Shown here: positions 20,025 through 28,654 of the stretch, one piece after another
Layout: the number at the start of each line of letters is the position of its first letter
Numbering within the stretch: the stretch's first letter is position 1
NCBI GenBank assembly: GCA_947040595.1
Contig: CAMRBZ010000006.1
Coordinates: 1-40,802, forward strand
Origin: an uncultured Enterovibrio sp.
GTDB taxonomy: Bacteria; Pseudomonadota; Gammaproteobacteria; Enterobacterales; Vibrionaceae
DNA: 40,802 bases
Reading direction: 5' to 3'
Made by a program: the position numbers and the translations under genes
Notes under the pieces: model-generated
Seen by the model: the letters and a program-made list of their open reading frames with translations, nothing else
What the model was told of the DNA's origin: nothing
Database searches by the model: none

Positions 20025-20582
20025 TTAAACTTCCATCAACTCTTTTTCTTTTGCTTCAAGAATCAGATCGATATCTTTTACAGCAACATCGGTTAATTTT
20101 TGAATATCTTCTTGACCGCGGCGCTCATCATCTTCCGAAATGCTTTTGTCTTTAAGCAAGATTTTGAGATCACTGTTCGCATCACGTCGAATATTTCGTA
20201 CTGCAACACGCCCTTGCTCTGCTTCTGCGCGAACAATCTTAACAAGATCGCGACGACGCTCTTCCGTTAAAGCAGGTAACGGAACACGAATAACAGTACC
20301 CGCAGACATAGGGTTTAAACCTAAATCTGAACTTAAAATTGCTTTTTCAACTGCTTTTGTTACAGAGCGATCAAAAACAGTGATCGCCAGAGTTCTAGCA
20401 TCTTCAGCAATGATTGAAGCAAGCTGCTTGAGCGGTGTTGATGCACCATAATAGTCAACTGACAGCCCATCGAGTAACGCAGGATGCGCGCGACCCGTAC
20501 GAATTTTTGACAGCTGGCTCTTCAGGGCTTCAACGCTTTTTTTCATGCGTTCTTTCGAATCGGCGTTAATTTCATTGATCAC
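20025..20582 (-). CDS. frr: Ribosome recycling factor
   Basis: RRF works with EF-G to split post-termination ribosomes. The 185-residue length is identical to E. coli. The stretch [22 protein letters not shown] is the family signature. It is followed by [38 protein letters not shown] and [11 protein letters not shown]. The start codon is GTG (ATC AAT GAA follows), with AAGGA seven bases before it. It is the last gene of the rpsB-tsf-pyrH-frr translation and nucleotide block, 52 bases beyond pyrH, and is followed by a repeat remnant and a terminator. Confidence 0.97.
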   Translation of the reverse strand: MINEINADSKERMKKSVEALKSQLSKIRTGRAHPALLDGLSVDYYGASTPLKQLASIIAEDARTLAITVFDRSVTKAVEKAILSSDLGLNPMSAGTVIRVPLPALTEERRRDLVKIVRAEAEQGRVAVRNIRRDANSDLKILLKDKSISEDDERRGQEDIQKLTDVAVKDIDLILEAKEKELMEV

Positions 20583-20634
20583 GAGAATGTCCTTGGAGAT
20601 GTTTTTAAACGACTCGATTATGCCATAAATTCGG

Positions 20635-21363
20635 TTAACCGTTATTAATTAGTGTGCCTTCTTCTTCACCCATCACAACTCTTCGAAGCGCGCCGGGTTT
20701 ATTCATATTAAAAACACGAATCGGCATTTCATGATCCCGAGCGAGAGTAAAGGCGGCCAAGTCCATTACTTTTAATTCTTTTTCAAGAACATTGTCATAG
20801 GTTAAATGTTTATAAAGTGTCGATTCTGGATTTTTTTCAGGATCATCTGTATAAACACCGTCTACTTTTGTTGCCTTAATTACAATGTTTGCTTCAATTT
20901 CAATTCCACGTAAACAGGCTGCAGAATCGGTAGTAAAAAAAGGATTTCCCGTGCCCGCAGAGAAAATCACCACGCGACCATTGCGCAATTCGCGAATAGC
21001 CTCTGACCAATTATAATTGTCACATACCCCATTAAGAGGTATGGCAGACATCACTTTTGCATTCACATAAGCACGATGTAAAGCATCACGCATGGCCAAA
21101 CCATTCATGACTGTCGCCAACATACCCATATGATCCCCAACAACACGGTTCATACCTGCAGCAGCAAGGCCCGCTCCACGAAAAATGTTTCCACCACCAA
21201 TAACCAAACCCACCTGGACACCGAGTTCAACCAATTCTTTGATCTCTTGTGCCATACGATCAAGAACAGCCGGATCAATCCCAAAGCCTTCTTTTCCTTG
21301 TAGCGCTTCACCGCTCAATTTAAGCAAAATGCGTTGATAAGCGGGTTTTGGATTTGTTGTCAT
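20635..21363 (-). CDS. pyrH: Uridylate kinase (UMP kinase)
   Basis: PyrH phosphorylates UMP to UDP as a hexameric amino-acid-kinase-fold enzyme, regulated in the family by GTP and UTP. I start at ATG 21363 ([21 protein letters not shown]), with AGG upstream. This gives 242 residues, in line with the E. coli protein of 241. The upstream frame to 21417 crosses the tsf terminator. Signatures are [61 protein letters not shown] and [12 protein letters not shown]. Confidence 0.97.
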   Translation of the reverse strand: MTTNPKPAYQRILLKLSGEALQGKEGFGIDPAVLDRMAQEIKELVELGVQVGLVIGGGNIFRGAGLAAAGMNRVVGDHMGMLATVMNGLAMRDALHRAYVNAKVMSAIPLNGVCDNYNWSEAIRELRNGRVVIFSAGTGNPFFTTDSAACLRGIEIEANIVIKATKVDGVYTDDPEKNPESTLYKHLTYDNVLEKELKVMDLAAFTLARDHEMPIRVFNMNKPGALRRVVMGEEEGTLINNG

Positions 21364-21404
21364 TTTCACTACCTTTAGAGAGTTACTTCTGGGGATACAA
21401 TTGT

Positions 21405-21432
21405 AAAAAGACCGCAATGGGCTGCGGTCTTT
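21405..21432 (-). terminator. Hairpin terminator between tsf and pyrH
   Basis: On the - strand AAGACCGCA pairs with TGCGGTCTT across a loop of six bases and is followed by Ts. It would limit read-through from rpsB-tsf into pyrH. Confidence 0.8.
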
Positions 21433-21455
21433 TGGATTCTTTTATTTTAAAGGAA

Positions 21456-22298
21456 TTAACCTTTCTGTACCGCAGCCACTTCTTCTGCAAAACTCTTTTC
21501 TTGCGCTTTTTCGATGCCTTCACCCACTTCCATACGAATGAAAGTAGAAACCGTCGCGCCTTTTTCTTTCAGAATGTCACCCACAGATTTTTTAGGATCC
21601 ATCACAAATGGTTGACCCGTAAGAGACACTTCACCCGTGAATTTTTTCATACGACCAACAACCATTTTCTCGGCAATTTCAGCAGGCTTGCCTTCGTTCA
21701 TCGCAATTTCAATTTGGATTTTTTGCTCTTTGGCAACCACCTCTGCTGGCACATCTTCTGGGTTAACATACTCAGGCTTAGATGCAGCAACGTGCATTGC
21801 GATATGTTTTAGTATTTCAGCATCGCCCGTTCCTGCAACAACAACACCGATACGTTCACCGTGACGGTACGTTGCCAAAGCTTGCCCTTCAACATAGGCC
21901 ACGCGACGAATAGAAATGTTTTCACCCATTTTGGTCACAAGTGCAATACGTGCATCTTCAAATTGGGCTTGTAAATCGTCGATAGACAATTTTGAAGCGA
22001 GTGCCACATCTGCAACTTCATTTGCAAATGAAACGAAGTTGGTGTCTTTTGCAACGAAATCGGTTTGACAATTTACTTCAAGTAAAACCGCAACACCGTT
22101 GGCTTCTTTAATGATGATGCTGCCATCAGCTGCAATGTTGCCTGCCTTTTTAGCGGCTTTCGCAGCGCCACTTTTACGCATGTTTTCAATTGCAAGCTCG
22201 ATGTCGCCATCGGTTTCAACAAGGGCTTTTTTGCATTCCATCATGCCTGCAGCAGTACGCTCACGTAACTCTTTTACCATGGCCGCGGTAATTGACAT
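21456..22298 (-). CDS. tsf: Elongation factor Ts
   Basis: EF-Ts is the nucleotide exchange factor that regenerates EF-Tu-GTP. The 280-residue protein (283 in E. coli) has the N-terminal UBA-like module [27 protein letters not shown]. The core has [15 protein letters not shown], containing the TDFV exchange motif, then [24 protein letters not shown] and [22 protein letters not shown] precedes the ATG. It follows rpsB after a spacer containing an attenuator-like terminator, the usual arrangement. Confidence 0.98.
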   Translation of the reverse strand: MSITAAMVKELRERTAAGMMECKKALVETDGDIELAIENMRKSGAAKAAKKAGNIAADGSIIIKEANGVAVLLEVNCQTDFVAKDTNFVSFANEVADVALASKLSIDDLQAQFEDARIALVTKMGENISIRRVAYVEGQALATYRHGERIGVVVAGTGDAEILKHIAMHVAASKPEYVNPEDVPAEVVAKEQKIQIEIAMNEGKPAEIAEKMVVGRMKKFTGEVSLTGQPFVMDPKKSVGDILKEKGATVSTFIRMEVGEGIEKAQEKSFAEEVAAVQKG

Positions 22299-22334
22299 TA
22301 TTAAATCCTCAATTTCAAAATTAATTTATTTGGA

Positions 22335-22363
22335 CAAAAAATAGGGGCCAACAAGGGGCCCCT
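22335..22363 (-). terminator. Hairpin terminator/attenuator between rpsB and tsf
   Basis: On the - strand AGGGGCC pairs with GGCCCCT over a short loop, followed by ATTTTTTG. A partial terminator between rpsB and tsf is known in E. coli. Here it would set the S2 to EF-Ts expression ratio. Confidence 0.8.
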
Positions 22364-22428
22364 AATCACCAACTTAGGACCAGAGCATTCGCGCTGGAGG
22401 CTAAGAATTCGCTTAACGAGTAAGGGTC

Positions 22429-23157
22429 TTACTCTGCAACTTCAACCAATTCGTCTTCAGCTTGTGTAACGATGTCTTGGTTACGGCCTTCTTTGTAGGC
22501 TTGAGCGGCTGCGTTCACATAAAGTTGAACGGCACGAATCGCATCATCATTACCTGGAATAACAAAATCCACACCGTCTGGATCTGAATTCGTATCCACG
22601 ATAGCGTAAACTGGAATACCCAGATTATTGGCTTCTTTTACTGCAATGTGCTCATGATCAGCATCAACGACAAACAAAGCATCAGGCAAACCACCCATAT
22701 TTTTAATACCACCAAGAGACTTCTCAAGCTTTTCCATCTCACGGGTGCGCATTAGCGCTTCTTTTTTGGTTAATTTGTCAAATGTGCCATCTGTAGACTG
22801 AGCTTCTAATTCTTTTAGACGCTTGATAGACTGACGAACTGTTTTCCAGTTGGTCAACATACCACCTAACCAGCGTTGGTTTACATAAAATTGATCACAG
22901 CTTTGAGCGGCTGATTTAACAGCATCACTTGCAGCACGCTTTGTTCCAACGAACAAAAGCTTCCCTTTACGGTCGCCGACTTTGGTTACTTCCGTTAATA
23001 CGGAATTAAACATAGGGACTGTTTTTTCAAGGTTAATGATGTGAACTTTGTTACGTGAACCAAAAATGAAAGGCTTCATTTTTGGGTTCCAGAAACGTGT
23101 TTGGTGACCGAAGTGAACACCCGCTTTTAACATGTCGCGCATTGAAACAGTAGCCAT
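22429..23157 (-). CDS. rpsB: 30S ribosomal protein S2
   Basis: S2 is a 30S subunit protein bound late, near the back of the head. The 242-residue protein (241 in E. coli) starts [27 protein letters not shown]. It has [44 protein letters not shown] and [39 protein letters not shown] precedes the ATG. It is the first gene of the - strand block, divergent from map over 780 bases, and its leader carries an S2-autoregulation-like motif. Confidence 0.98.
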   Translation of the reverse strand: MATVSMRDMLKAGVHFGHQTRFWNPKMKPFIFGSRNKVHIINLEKTVPMFNSVLTEVTKVGDRKGKLLFVGTKRAASDAVKSAAQSCDQFYVNQRWLGGMLTNWKTVRQSIKRLKELEAQSTDGTFDKLTKKEALMRTREMEKLEKSLGGIKNMGGLPDALFVVDADHEHIAVKEANNLGIPVYAIVDTNSDPDGVDFVIPGNDDAIRAVQLYVNAAAQAYKEGRNQDIVTQAEDELVEVAE

Positions 23158-23250
23158 TTTACATCCTCTTGGGGTTAGGCCTCCACCTATCCCATATCAC
23201 CGACCCTCTCTAATAAAAGAAAAAGCACCCCGGAATATGTGTCGATAAGT
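23158..23250 (-). promoter_or_regulatory. Probable rpsB mRNA leader (S2 autoregulatory, t44-like)
   Basis: Read on the - strand, the 90 bases before rpsB contain GGGGTGC (23231-23225) and a downstream ACCCC near 23171-23175 that could pair with it. A GC-rich stretch and AGAGGA lie before ATG. The gammaproteobacterial rpsB leader (t44 RNA), bound by S2, occupies this position and, as I recall, carries a GGGGTGC block. The assignment rests on motif and position only. Confidence 0.4.
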
Positions 23251-23440
23251 GTGTGAGTTTTAATAAGAAATAAGAATAAATCATTCGATTTCATCAAGAT
23301 GCCAGAAAGACACAAGATGAAAAAGAAGATTTTCGTGCGCTTTATATCATAAAACCTGTCATAAAAGCCAGAAGAAAAAGCCTTCCTCAATAAGTAAGGC
23401 ACAAATCACGCTTTTTCAATATCAATACTTCGGACATTTT

Positions 23441-23469
23441 TTGACTTTAGTGATAGCTGTAAATATTAA
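23441..23469 (+). promoter_or_regulatory. Candidate sigma-70 promoter towards map
   Basis: TTGACT and TATTAA are separated by exactly 17 bases on the + strand. It lies 470 bases before map. If used, it gives map a long leader that contains a repeat element. No supported gene lies in between. The rest of the 780-base rpsB/map spacer shows no other recognisable gene or RNA. Confidence 0.4.
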
Positions 23470-23697
23470 TGCGTTGATTTTAAGGGAAATGATGCATTTT
23501 TACCCTAAGATTAAAATCGCTTAAATTCAATGGGTGATGAAAACGGTTCGCACCGTTGCTTCTCCATAAAGGATGAACAAGTCAGGGATATCTATGTTCA
23601 GTTCAGTCAATACGGATCTGATGACGGGATAAAAGTGTCTGCAGTTTTGAGAGCTTGCTCTTTATTTTTACAAGATAAACCTGAAATAAGCGCGCTT

Positions 23698-23824
23698 TAT
23701 ACCCAAAGGAATTGAAGAGGCGTGTCGGCGGCAAGCGAACGAAGCCCCTGAGCATAGAGGTACTATGTGATTGGGCAGAAAGAGCGCAGCCAACAAGCAC
23801 GCAACTTCAAAGGCGACGGGTATA
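23698..23824 (-). repeat. ERIC/IRU-like palindromic element, copy 5
   Basis: Full-length copy in the opposite orientation to those on the left. On the + strand it starts TATACCCAAAGGAATTGAAG, has GAAGCCCCTGAGCATAGAG and TATGTGATTGGGC in the centre, and ends CTTCAAAGGCGACGGGTATA. It lies about 115 bases before map. Confidence 0.9.
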
Positions 23825-23938
23825 TTCATGCTAAAAAAGAAGGTGAGAGGTTTCCACATTACAATACGATTGATATTATGTTGCTATGCCTACATCTTAT
23901 CTTGTCCAAATTAAACTTGGGCTTATTGCGAGAATCAA

Positions 23939-24736
23939 ATGAGCGTCATTATTAAAACCCCGATTCAAATAGAAAAAATGCGAAAAGCGGGTCGACTTGC
24001 GGCGGAGGTCCTCGACATGATTGCACCCCATGTAAAAGAAGGGGTGACGACCTTAGAATTAAACAATCTATGCCATGATTACATCACAAAACATCAGGGC
24101 GCCATCCCTGCCCCACTTAATTATCATGGCTTTCCAAAATCGATTTGCACCTCTGTCAACCATGTTATTTGTCACGGGATCCCGAGCGAAAATGAGATCC
24201 TTAAAGACGGAGACATCATTAATATTGATATCACCGTCATAAAAGACGGTTTTCACGGCGACACGTCAAAGATGTTTTATATTGGTGAGGTTTCTTCAGA
24301 AGACAAACGATTATGCAGCGTAGCTCAAGAAAGCCTTTATTATTCACTTAAGAAAGTGAAACCGGGGGCGCGCATTGGTGAAATCGGCACGGCCATCCAA
24401 AAATTCATAAAAAACAGCAACACCCGCTTTAGCATTGTGAAAGATTATTGTGGACACGGCCTCGGCGCCGCCTTTCATGAAGCCCCTCAAATCGTGCATT
24501 ACAAAAACAACGACCAAACCATCATGAAGCCGGGTATGTGCTTTACCATTGAACCCATGATCAATGCGGGCAAATTTGAAGGTGTTTTAGATAAAGATGA
24601 CAATTGGACTGTGCGCACCAAAGACGGTAAAAAATCCGCACAATGGGAACACAGCCTTTTAGTCACAGAAACAGGGTGCGAAATTCTCACCCTACGCGAC
24701 GAAGAATCCTTACCACGTATAATGAAGAATCTGTAA
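23939..24736 (+). CDS. map: Methionine aminopeptidase type I
   Basis: Map removes the N-terminal methionine from nascent proteins. The 265-residue pita-bread-fold enzyme (264 in E. coli) has the metal ligands in NIDITVIKDGFHGDTSKMF (two Asp), GHGLGAAFHEAPQI (His), CFTIEPMINAG (Glu) and QWEHSLLVTE (Glu). The substrate-site His is in NYHGFPKSICTSVNHVICHG. It is divergent from rpsB and followed by glnD, the enterobacterial order. A 17-base-spaced promoter candidate and a repeat copy lie in its upstream region. Confidence 0.97.
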   Translation: MSVIIKTPIQIEKMRKAGRLAAEVLDMIAPHVKEGVTTLELNNLCHDYITKHQGAIPAPLNYHGFPKSICTSVNHVICHGIPSENEILKDGDIINIDITVIKDGFHGDTSKMFYIGEVSSEDKRLCSVAQESLYYSLKKVKPGARIGEIGTAIQKFIKNSNTRFSIVKDYCGHGLGAAFHEAPQIVHYKNNDQTIMKPGMCFTIEPMINAGKFEGVLDKDDNWTVRTKDGKKSAQWEHSLLVTETGCEILTLRDEESLPRIMKNL

Positions 24737-24744
24737 CGTTCAGG

Positions 24745-24767
24745 GGCTGGCCCGAGGTCAGCCTTTT
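24745..24767 (+). terminator. Possible weak hairpin terminator after map
   Basis: GGCTG pairs with CAGCC across a nine-base loop, followed by TTTTC. The stem is short and the T-run brief, so termination may be partial. It lies only a few bases before the first possible glnD start. Confidence 0.4.
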
Positions 24768-24770
24768 CAT

Positions 24771-27437
24771 ATGGAAGCGCACCGATATGGAAATGAAATG
24801 ACCGATTTATTGATTAAACCTCATGATTTAAAAGAAAAAGACGTCACACTCTCTCTTCTCAAAGAACAACTTCAGCTCTTTTCCAAAAAGCAAAAAACGG
24901 CCTTTCTTAATCAAGGCTCTGTTTCCACCCTAATACATCAGCGTTCTGATTATTTTGATGCGCTTCTTACCCGCTTATGGACTCGAGCAGAGACAAAGAA
25001 AACAGCCGATTTATCCCTGATTGCGGTCGGGGGATACGGACGCGGTGAGCTGCATCCTTTGTCTGATATAGATTTGCTTATTTTGTGTGACTCAAGGCTG
25101 AATGAAGAGCAAAAACAGCACATCGAACAATTTATTACCCTGCTTTGGGATATAAAACTGGAAGTGGGACACAGTGTTCGCACCTTAAAAGAATGCCTTG
25201 AGGTTGGAAAAGAAGATCTAAGCGTCGCCACCAATTTACAAGAAGCGCGCTTTATTTACGGCAATAAAAACCTTTTTAATGCCCTACAAGATCGTATTTT
25301 TGATGCTCATTTTTGGCCAAGCGAAACCTTTTTTAAAGCAAAAATACAAGAGCAAACACAACGCCACATCCGTTTAAACGACACCGCCTATAACCTTGAA
25401 CCCGACATCAAATCAAGTCCAGGCGGCCTTCGCGATATCCATACTTTGAGCTGGATTGCACGCCGCCATTTTGGCGCAACCAGCCTTCGAGAAATGAGCA
25501 AATACGGCTTTTTAACAGAGGCTGAATTTAGAGAGCTTGATGAATGCCAAACCGCATTGTGGCGTTTTCGTTTTGCCTTACACCTTGAACTCAAACGCTA
25601 TGACAATCGTTTAAATTTCGCGCATCAATCCTCCGTCGCACAAAACCTTGGATACCAAGGAGAAGGGAACCGTGATGTCGAAACCATGATGAAAGATTTT
25701 TATCGTACATTGAGCCGCGTTGCAGAGCTAAACAACATGCTCATTCGCCTCTTTACTTTAGAAATTGAAAATACACCTGAAAACAAAAAAATCGAAATCA
25801 TCAATGATGATTTTCAACGCCAAGGAAAACAAATTGAAGCCCGAAAACCGGCTCTCTTTCAAGCCCGTCCTGACACTGTTTTGGAGATGTTCTTACACAT
25901 TGCCAATGATTCACGTATTGAGTCCATCGGCGCTCCCACATTAAGACAACTGCGGACAGCAAGAAGCCGTTTAAATCGTTTTCTCTGCGAAATTCCAGCG
26001 GCAAAAGAAACATTCATGGCCTTAACACGCCACCCAAACGCCTTATCAAGGGCGTTCCCTTTGATGCACAAACACGGGGTTTTTTCTGCTTATTTTCCTC
26101 AATGGAGCCAAATTGTAGGACAAATGCAATTTGACCTTTTTCATACGTATACGGTGGATGAACACACAATACGCTTACTAAAACACATTTATTCCTTCAG
26201 CCAAGAAGAAAACAAACCCCATCATCCGATTTGCTGTGAAATTTATCCTCGCCTACAAAAACCAGAAATCCTTCGATTGGCCGCTATTTTTCACGACATA
26301 GGAAAAGGACGTGGTGGATGCCACAGTGAAATAGGTTCCAAAGAAGCGTATCGCTTTTGCCTTGAACACGCCCTCCCCACCCCCGAAGCCCATCTTGTCA
26401 GTTGGCTGGTTAAAAACCATTTATTGATGTCCGTCACCGCGCAACGACGAGATATTTATGATCCTGAAATCATCAATGAATTTGCAAAAAAAGTGCGTAA
26501 TGAAGAACGCTTAGAACTTCTCTTGTGTTTAACGGTGGCGGACATCAAAGCGACAAATCCTTCACTTTGGAACAGCTGGAAAAAAACACTTCTTACAGAG
26601 CTTTTTTATGCCACTCAAAAAGCGTTACGCCTCGGGCTTGAAAACAGGCCTGATGCCAGAGGACGTATCCGCCATAATCAGCATTTAGCGTCCGCTATAT
26701 TACGAAAAAAAGGCTTATCCACACAAAAAATCGCCTCACTTTGGACACGTTTAAAAGCAGATTATTTTCTGCGCCATACCCACAAACAAATCGCATGGCA
26801 TTGTACACATATCCTTGAGCACAATTCAGACGCCCCTTTGGTCTTAGTCAGTAAATATGCAACAAGGGGGGGGACGGAGATTTTTGTCTATCACAAAGAC
26901 AAACCCTCACTTTTTGCCCGCGTGGTCTCCGTTTTAGATAAAAAGAACCTGAATGTTCATGACGCACAAATCTTAACGAGCAAAGATGGATACACCCTCG
27001 ATACCTTTTTAGTTCTGGACGCCTTTAACAACGCAATCACTCTTGACCGCCATGAAAAGGTACGCGAAAGCGTGAAAGAAGCCTTGATACAAGAAGGCCC
27101 AATCCCTCTTTTTATAAAACGCCCTCCCACGCAACTTCTTGCGTTTACAGTCGAAACAAAAGTGGCTTTTTTACCGACAAAGGCAAAACGAAATTCATTA
27201 TTAGAATTGGTGGCACTCGATACGCCGGGGTTACTCGCTTGTGTGGGCAATGTTTTTGCACAACAGAACATCTTACTTAAAGCGGCAAAAATCACCACGG
27301 TCGGCGAACGAGCAGAAGATGTCTTTGTGATCACAGATCAAAATAGGCACCCCCTCACCGAAGAACAGCAAGAGAAATTAAAGATCTGCTTGCTTGATGC
27401 CTTGTCTCAAAAAAGCACTCAACCCAACAATCAATGA
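24771..27437 (+). CDS. glnD: Bifunctional uridylyltransferase/uridylyl-removing enzyme GlnD
   Basis: GlnD senses glutamine and adds or removes UMP on PII proteins, steering glutamine synthetase and nitrogen regulation. The 888-residue protein (890 in E. coli) has the nucleotidyltransferase motif GGYGRGELHPLSDID at 87-101. An SYNLEPDIKSSPGGLRD-like core stretch follows (AYNLEPDIKSSPGGLRDIHT), then the HD hydrolase motif FHDIGKGRGG near 506 and two C-terminal ACT domains (about 703-780 and 811-885) for glutamine. After RGG the sequence is CHSEIG where E. coli has DHSILG, a change close to the HD centre. ATG at 24798 (MTDLL) is an alternative start. An intact G8 run lies at 26866-26873. Confidence 0.97.
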   Translation: MEAHRYGNEMTDLLIKPHDLKEKDVTLSLLKEQLQLFSKKQKTAFLNQGSVSTLIHQRSDYFDALLTRLWTRAETKKTADLSLIAVGGYGRGELHPLSDIDLLILCDSRLNEEQKQHIEQFITLLWDIKLEVGHSVRTLKECLEVGKEDLSVATNLQEARFIYGNKNLFNALQDRIFDAHFWPSETFFKAKIQEQTQRHIRLNDTAYNLEPDIKSSPGGLRDIHTLSWIARRHFGATSLREMSKYGFLTEAEFRELDECQTALWRFRFALHLELKRYDNRLNFAHQSSVAQNLGYQGEGNRDVETMMKDFYRTLSRVAELNNMLIRLFTLEIENTPENKKIEIINDDFQRQGKQIEARKPALFQARPDTVLEMFLHIANDSRIESIGAPTLRQLRTARSRLNRFLCEIPAAKETFMALTRHPNALSRAFPLMHKHGVFSAYFPQWSQIVGQMQFDLFHTYTVDEHTIRLLKHIYSFSQEENKPHHPICCEIYPRLQKPEILRLAAIFHDIGKGRGGCHSEIGSKEAYRFCLEHALPTPEAHLVSWLVKNHLLMSVTAQRRDIYDPEIINEFAKKVRNEERLELLLCLTVADIKATNPSLWNSWKKTLLTELFYATQKALRLGLENRPDARGRIRHNQHLASAILRKKGLSTQKIASLWTRLKADYFLRHTHKQIAWHCTHILEHNSDAPLVLVSKYATRGGTEIFVYHKDKPSLFARVVSVLDKKNLNVHDAQILTSKDGYTLDTFLVLDAFNNAITLDRHEKVRESVKEALIQEGPIPLFIKRPPTQLLAFTVETKVAFLPTKAKRNSLLELVALDTPGLLACVGNVFAQQNILLKAAKITTVGERAEDVFVITDQNRHPLTEEQQEKLKICLLDALSQKSTQPNNQ

Positions 27438-27443
27438 ACCAGA

Positions 27444-27470
27444 AAAGACGAATTGATCAAATTCGTCTTT
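27444..27470 (+). terminator. Hairpin terminator after glnD
   Basis: AAAGACGAATT pairs with AATTCGTCTTT across a few bases. The stem is long, but the T-run after it is only the end of the stem, so efficiency is unclear. It lies seven bases beyond the glnD stop and just before a repeat copy. Confidence 0.6.
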
Positions 27471-27474
27471 AACT

Positions 27475-27602
27475 TATACCCGTCGCTTTTGACGCGGCGT
27501 AGGTGTTGGCTAGGCTCAGTGAGCCTGATCAGATTGTCTCTCTATGCTCAGGGGCTTTACTCCCTTGCCACAAGCGCGCCTCTTCAATTACTTTGGATAT
27601 AT
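27475..27602 (+). repeat. ERIC/IRU-like palindromic element, copy 6
   Basis: Full-length copy starting TATACCCGTCGCTTTTGACG and ending CTTCAATTACTTTGGATATA. Its centre is altered (GAGCCTGATCAGATTGTCTC) but keeps CTCAGGGGCTTTACTC. It marks the boundary between glnD and the AT-rich chemosensory cluster. Confidence 0.88.
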
Positions 27603-27654
27603 CTCCTTTCAAGCTCGATTCAGCCCCCTAAATTTAAATGATTTTTTAAAGATC

Positions 27655-27681
27655 TTTACATTTATTGAAATCAGCTATAGT
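27655..27681 (+). promoter_or_regulatory. Weak sigma-70-like promoter candidate for the response regulator
   Basis: TTTACA and TATAGT are separated by 15 bases, two short of the optimum. It lies 54 bases before the start of the CheY-like gene. No sigma-28-type motif, common before chemotaxis genes, was seen. Confidence 0.25.
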
Positions 27682-27734
27682 TAATCAAAATGACTCAATA
27701 ATGAAACACCGGATTCGAATTGGAGACATGAATC

Positions 27735-28289
27735 ATGAAAATTATTTTTGCTGACGACATGCCTGAAATGCGTTCAGCAATGTTGGCATCATTAAAAGAA
27801 ATAGAAGGAGATTTTGGTCCTTTTGAAATATTAGAGCCCGCTAAAGACGGAAATGAACTGATTCAATTGGTTGAAAATAATCCTGATGTAGATTTAGTTT
27901 TGACTGATTTACGCATGCCCCATTTAGACGGCCTTTCTGCACTGGTCTATCTCATCGCAAATAAGAAATGCAACAAGATCGTCATGGTCTCAAGTGAAAG
28001 TATTGCGACGGTGAACAAAGTAGAAAAAGGCGCATTAGATATTGAAATAGAAGAAAAGATGACCTTGCTGGACAAAATAGCACATCGGGTTATTGATGAG
28101 GAAAGAGTCGAAGGAAAAATAAATTCTATTTTAACTGGATGTGAAAAGCTGAGCCTAGACCCGATTTCAATCGCTGAATACTATGGCGCAACTGGATATA
28201 TGAGAAAACCCATCTCAGGAAGAAAACTCTCGCATTTATTTGACAATTTAAGCACAAATAAACATTTCATCAGTATCGGTCTCGTTTGA
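27735..28289 (+). CDS. CheY-like response regulator with enlarged alpha4 region
   Basis: The protein is a single receiver domain of 184 residues with no output domain. It has the acidic pair D7-D8 (FADDMPE), phospho-acceptor D58 in LTDLRMPHLDG, Ser86/87 in MVSSES, and Lys158 in YMRKPIS. The distance between the Ser motif and GATGYMRKP is about 65 residues, against about 20 in CheY. So about 45 extra, charged and probably helical residues (around 90-145) are inserted at alpha4, the face CheY uses for partners. GGAG precedes the start. It is the first gene of the chemosensory cluster and probably the phosphoryl acceptor from the CheA/HPt pair. No output gene is seen nearby, so what it controls is unknown. 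Confidence 0.85.
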   Translation: MKIIFADDMPEMRSAMLASLKEIEGDFGPFEILEPAKDGNELIQLVENNPDVDLVLTDLRMPHLDGLSALVYLIANKKCNKIVMVSSESIATVNKVEKGALDIEIEEKMTLLDKIAHRVIDEERVEGKINSILTGCEKLSLDPISIAEYYGATGYMRKPISGRKLSHLFDNLSTNKHFISIGLV

Positions 28290-28401
28290 TCAAAATTATT
28301 TTATTTTTCTTCCTCTCTCTTTATTTTAAATTAAAAGTTTAAACAGAAAAGAATAACGCGAGATTTAATTAAAATTAACCTCAAAATATCTCTTGATTCA
28401 A

Positions 28402-28528
28402 TATACCCGAGACACTTGAAGATGCGTCTAGGCGGCAAACGAGTGAACGCCCTGAGCATAGAGAGACGATGAAATTGGCCAGAACGAGAGCAAGCAACAC
28501 TCACGCAGTTTCAAAGTCGACGGATATA
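28402..28528 (-). repeat. ERIC/IRU-like palindromic element, copy 7
   Basis: On the + strand it starts TATACCCGAGACACTTGAAG, has GAACGCCCTGAGCATAGAG and ends TTTCAAAGTCGACGGATATA. It lies between the response regulator and cheW. Confidence 0.88.
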
Positions 28529-28596
28529 GATGGACTATATGATTGCCCTGAACGAGAGCATATAACACCCGGCAGTTTCAAAGACGACAGGTATAT
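28529..28596 (-). repeat. Partial tandem duplicate of copy 7 (right half)
   Basis: TGGACTATATGATTGCCCTG, then GAACGAGAGC, then CCGGCAGTTTCAAAGACGAC and GGTATATA repeat the right half of the element directly after the full copy. This looks like a slippage or half-element duplication at the shared TATA end. Confidence 0.7.
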
Positions 28597-28654
28597 ACGG
28601 TTCAAATAATCAGGCGTATATCGTTTACTTTTTTACTCAGTGGGATCGAGATAA

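Noticed and set aside
23530-23715. 61-residue open frame in the rpsB/map spacer, behind a good promoter-like motif
   Set aside because: It runs into the repeat copy at 23698, lacks a clear ribosome binding site and has no recognisable family. The promoter may instead serve map.
27453-27641. 62-residue open frame after glnD
   Set aside because: It consists almost wholly of translated repeat element (copy 6).
27640-27734. Sigma-28 (flagellar) promoter before the chemosensory cluster
   Set aside because: No TAAAG-N-GCCGATAA-like pair was found. Only a weak sigma-70-like pair with 15-base spacing is present.
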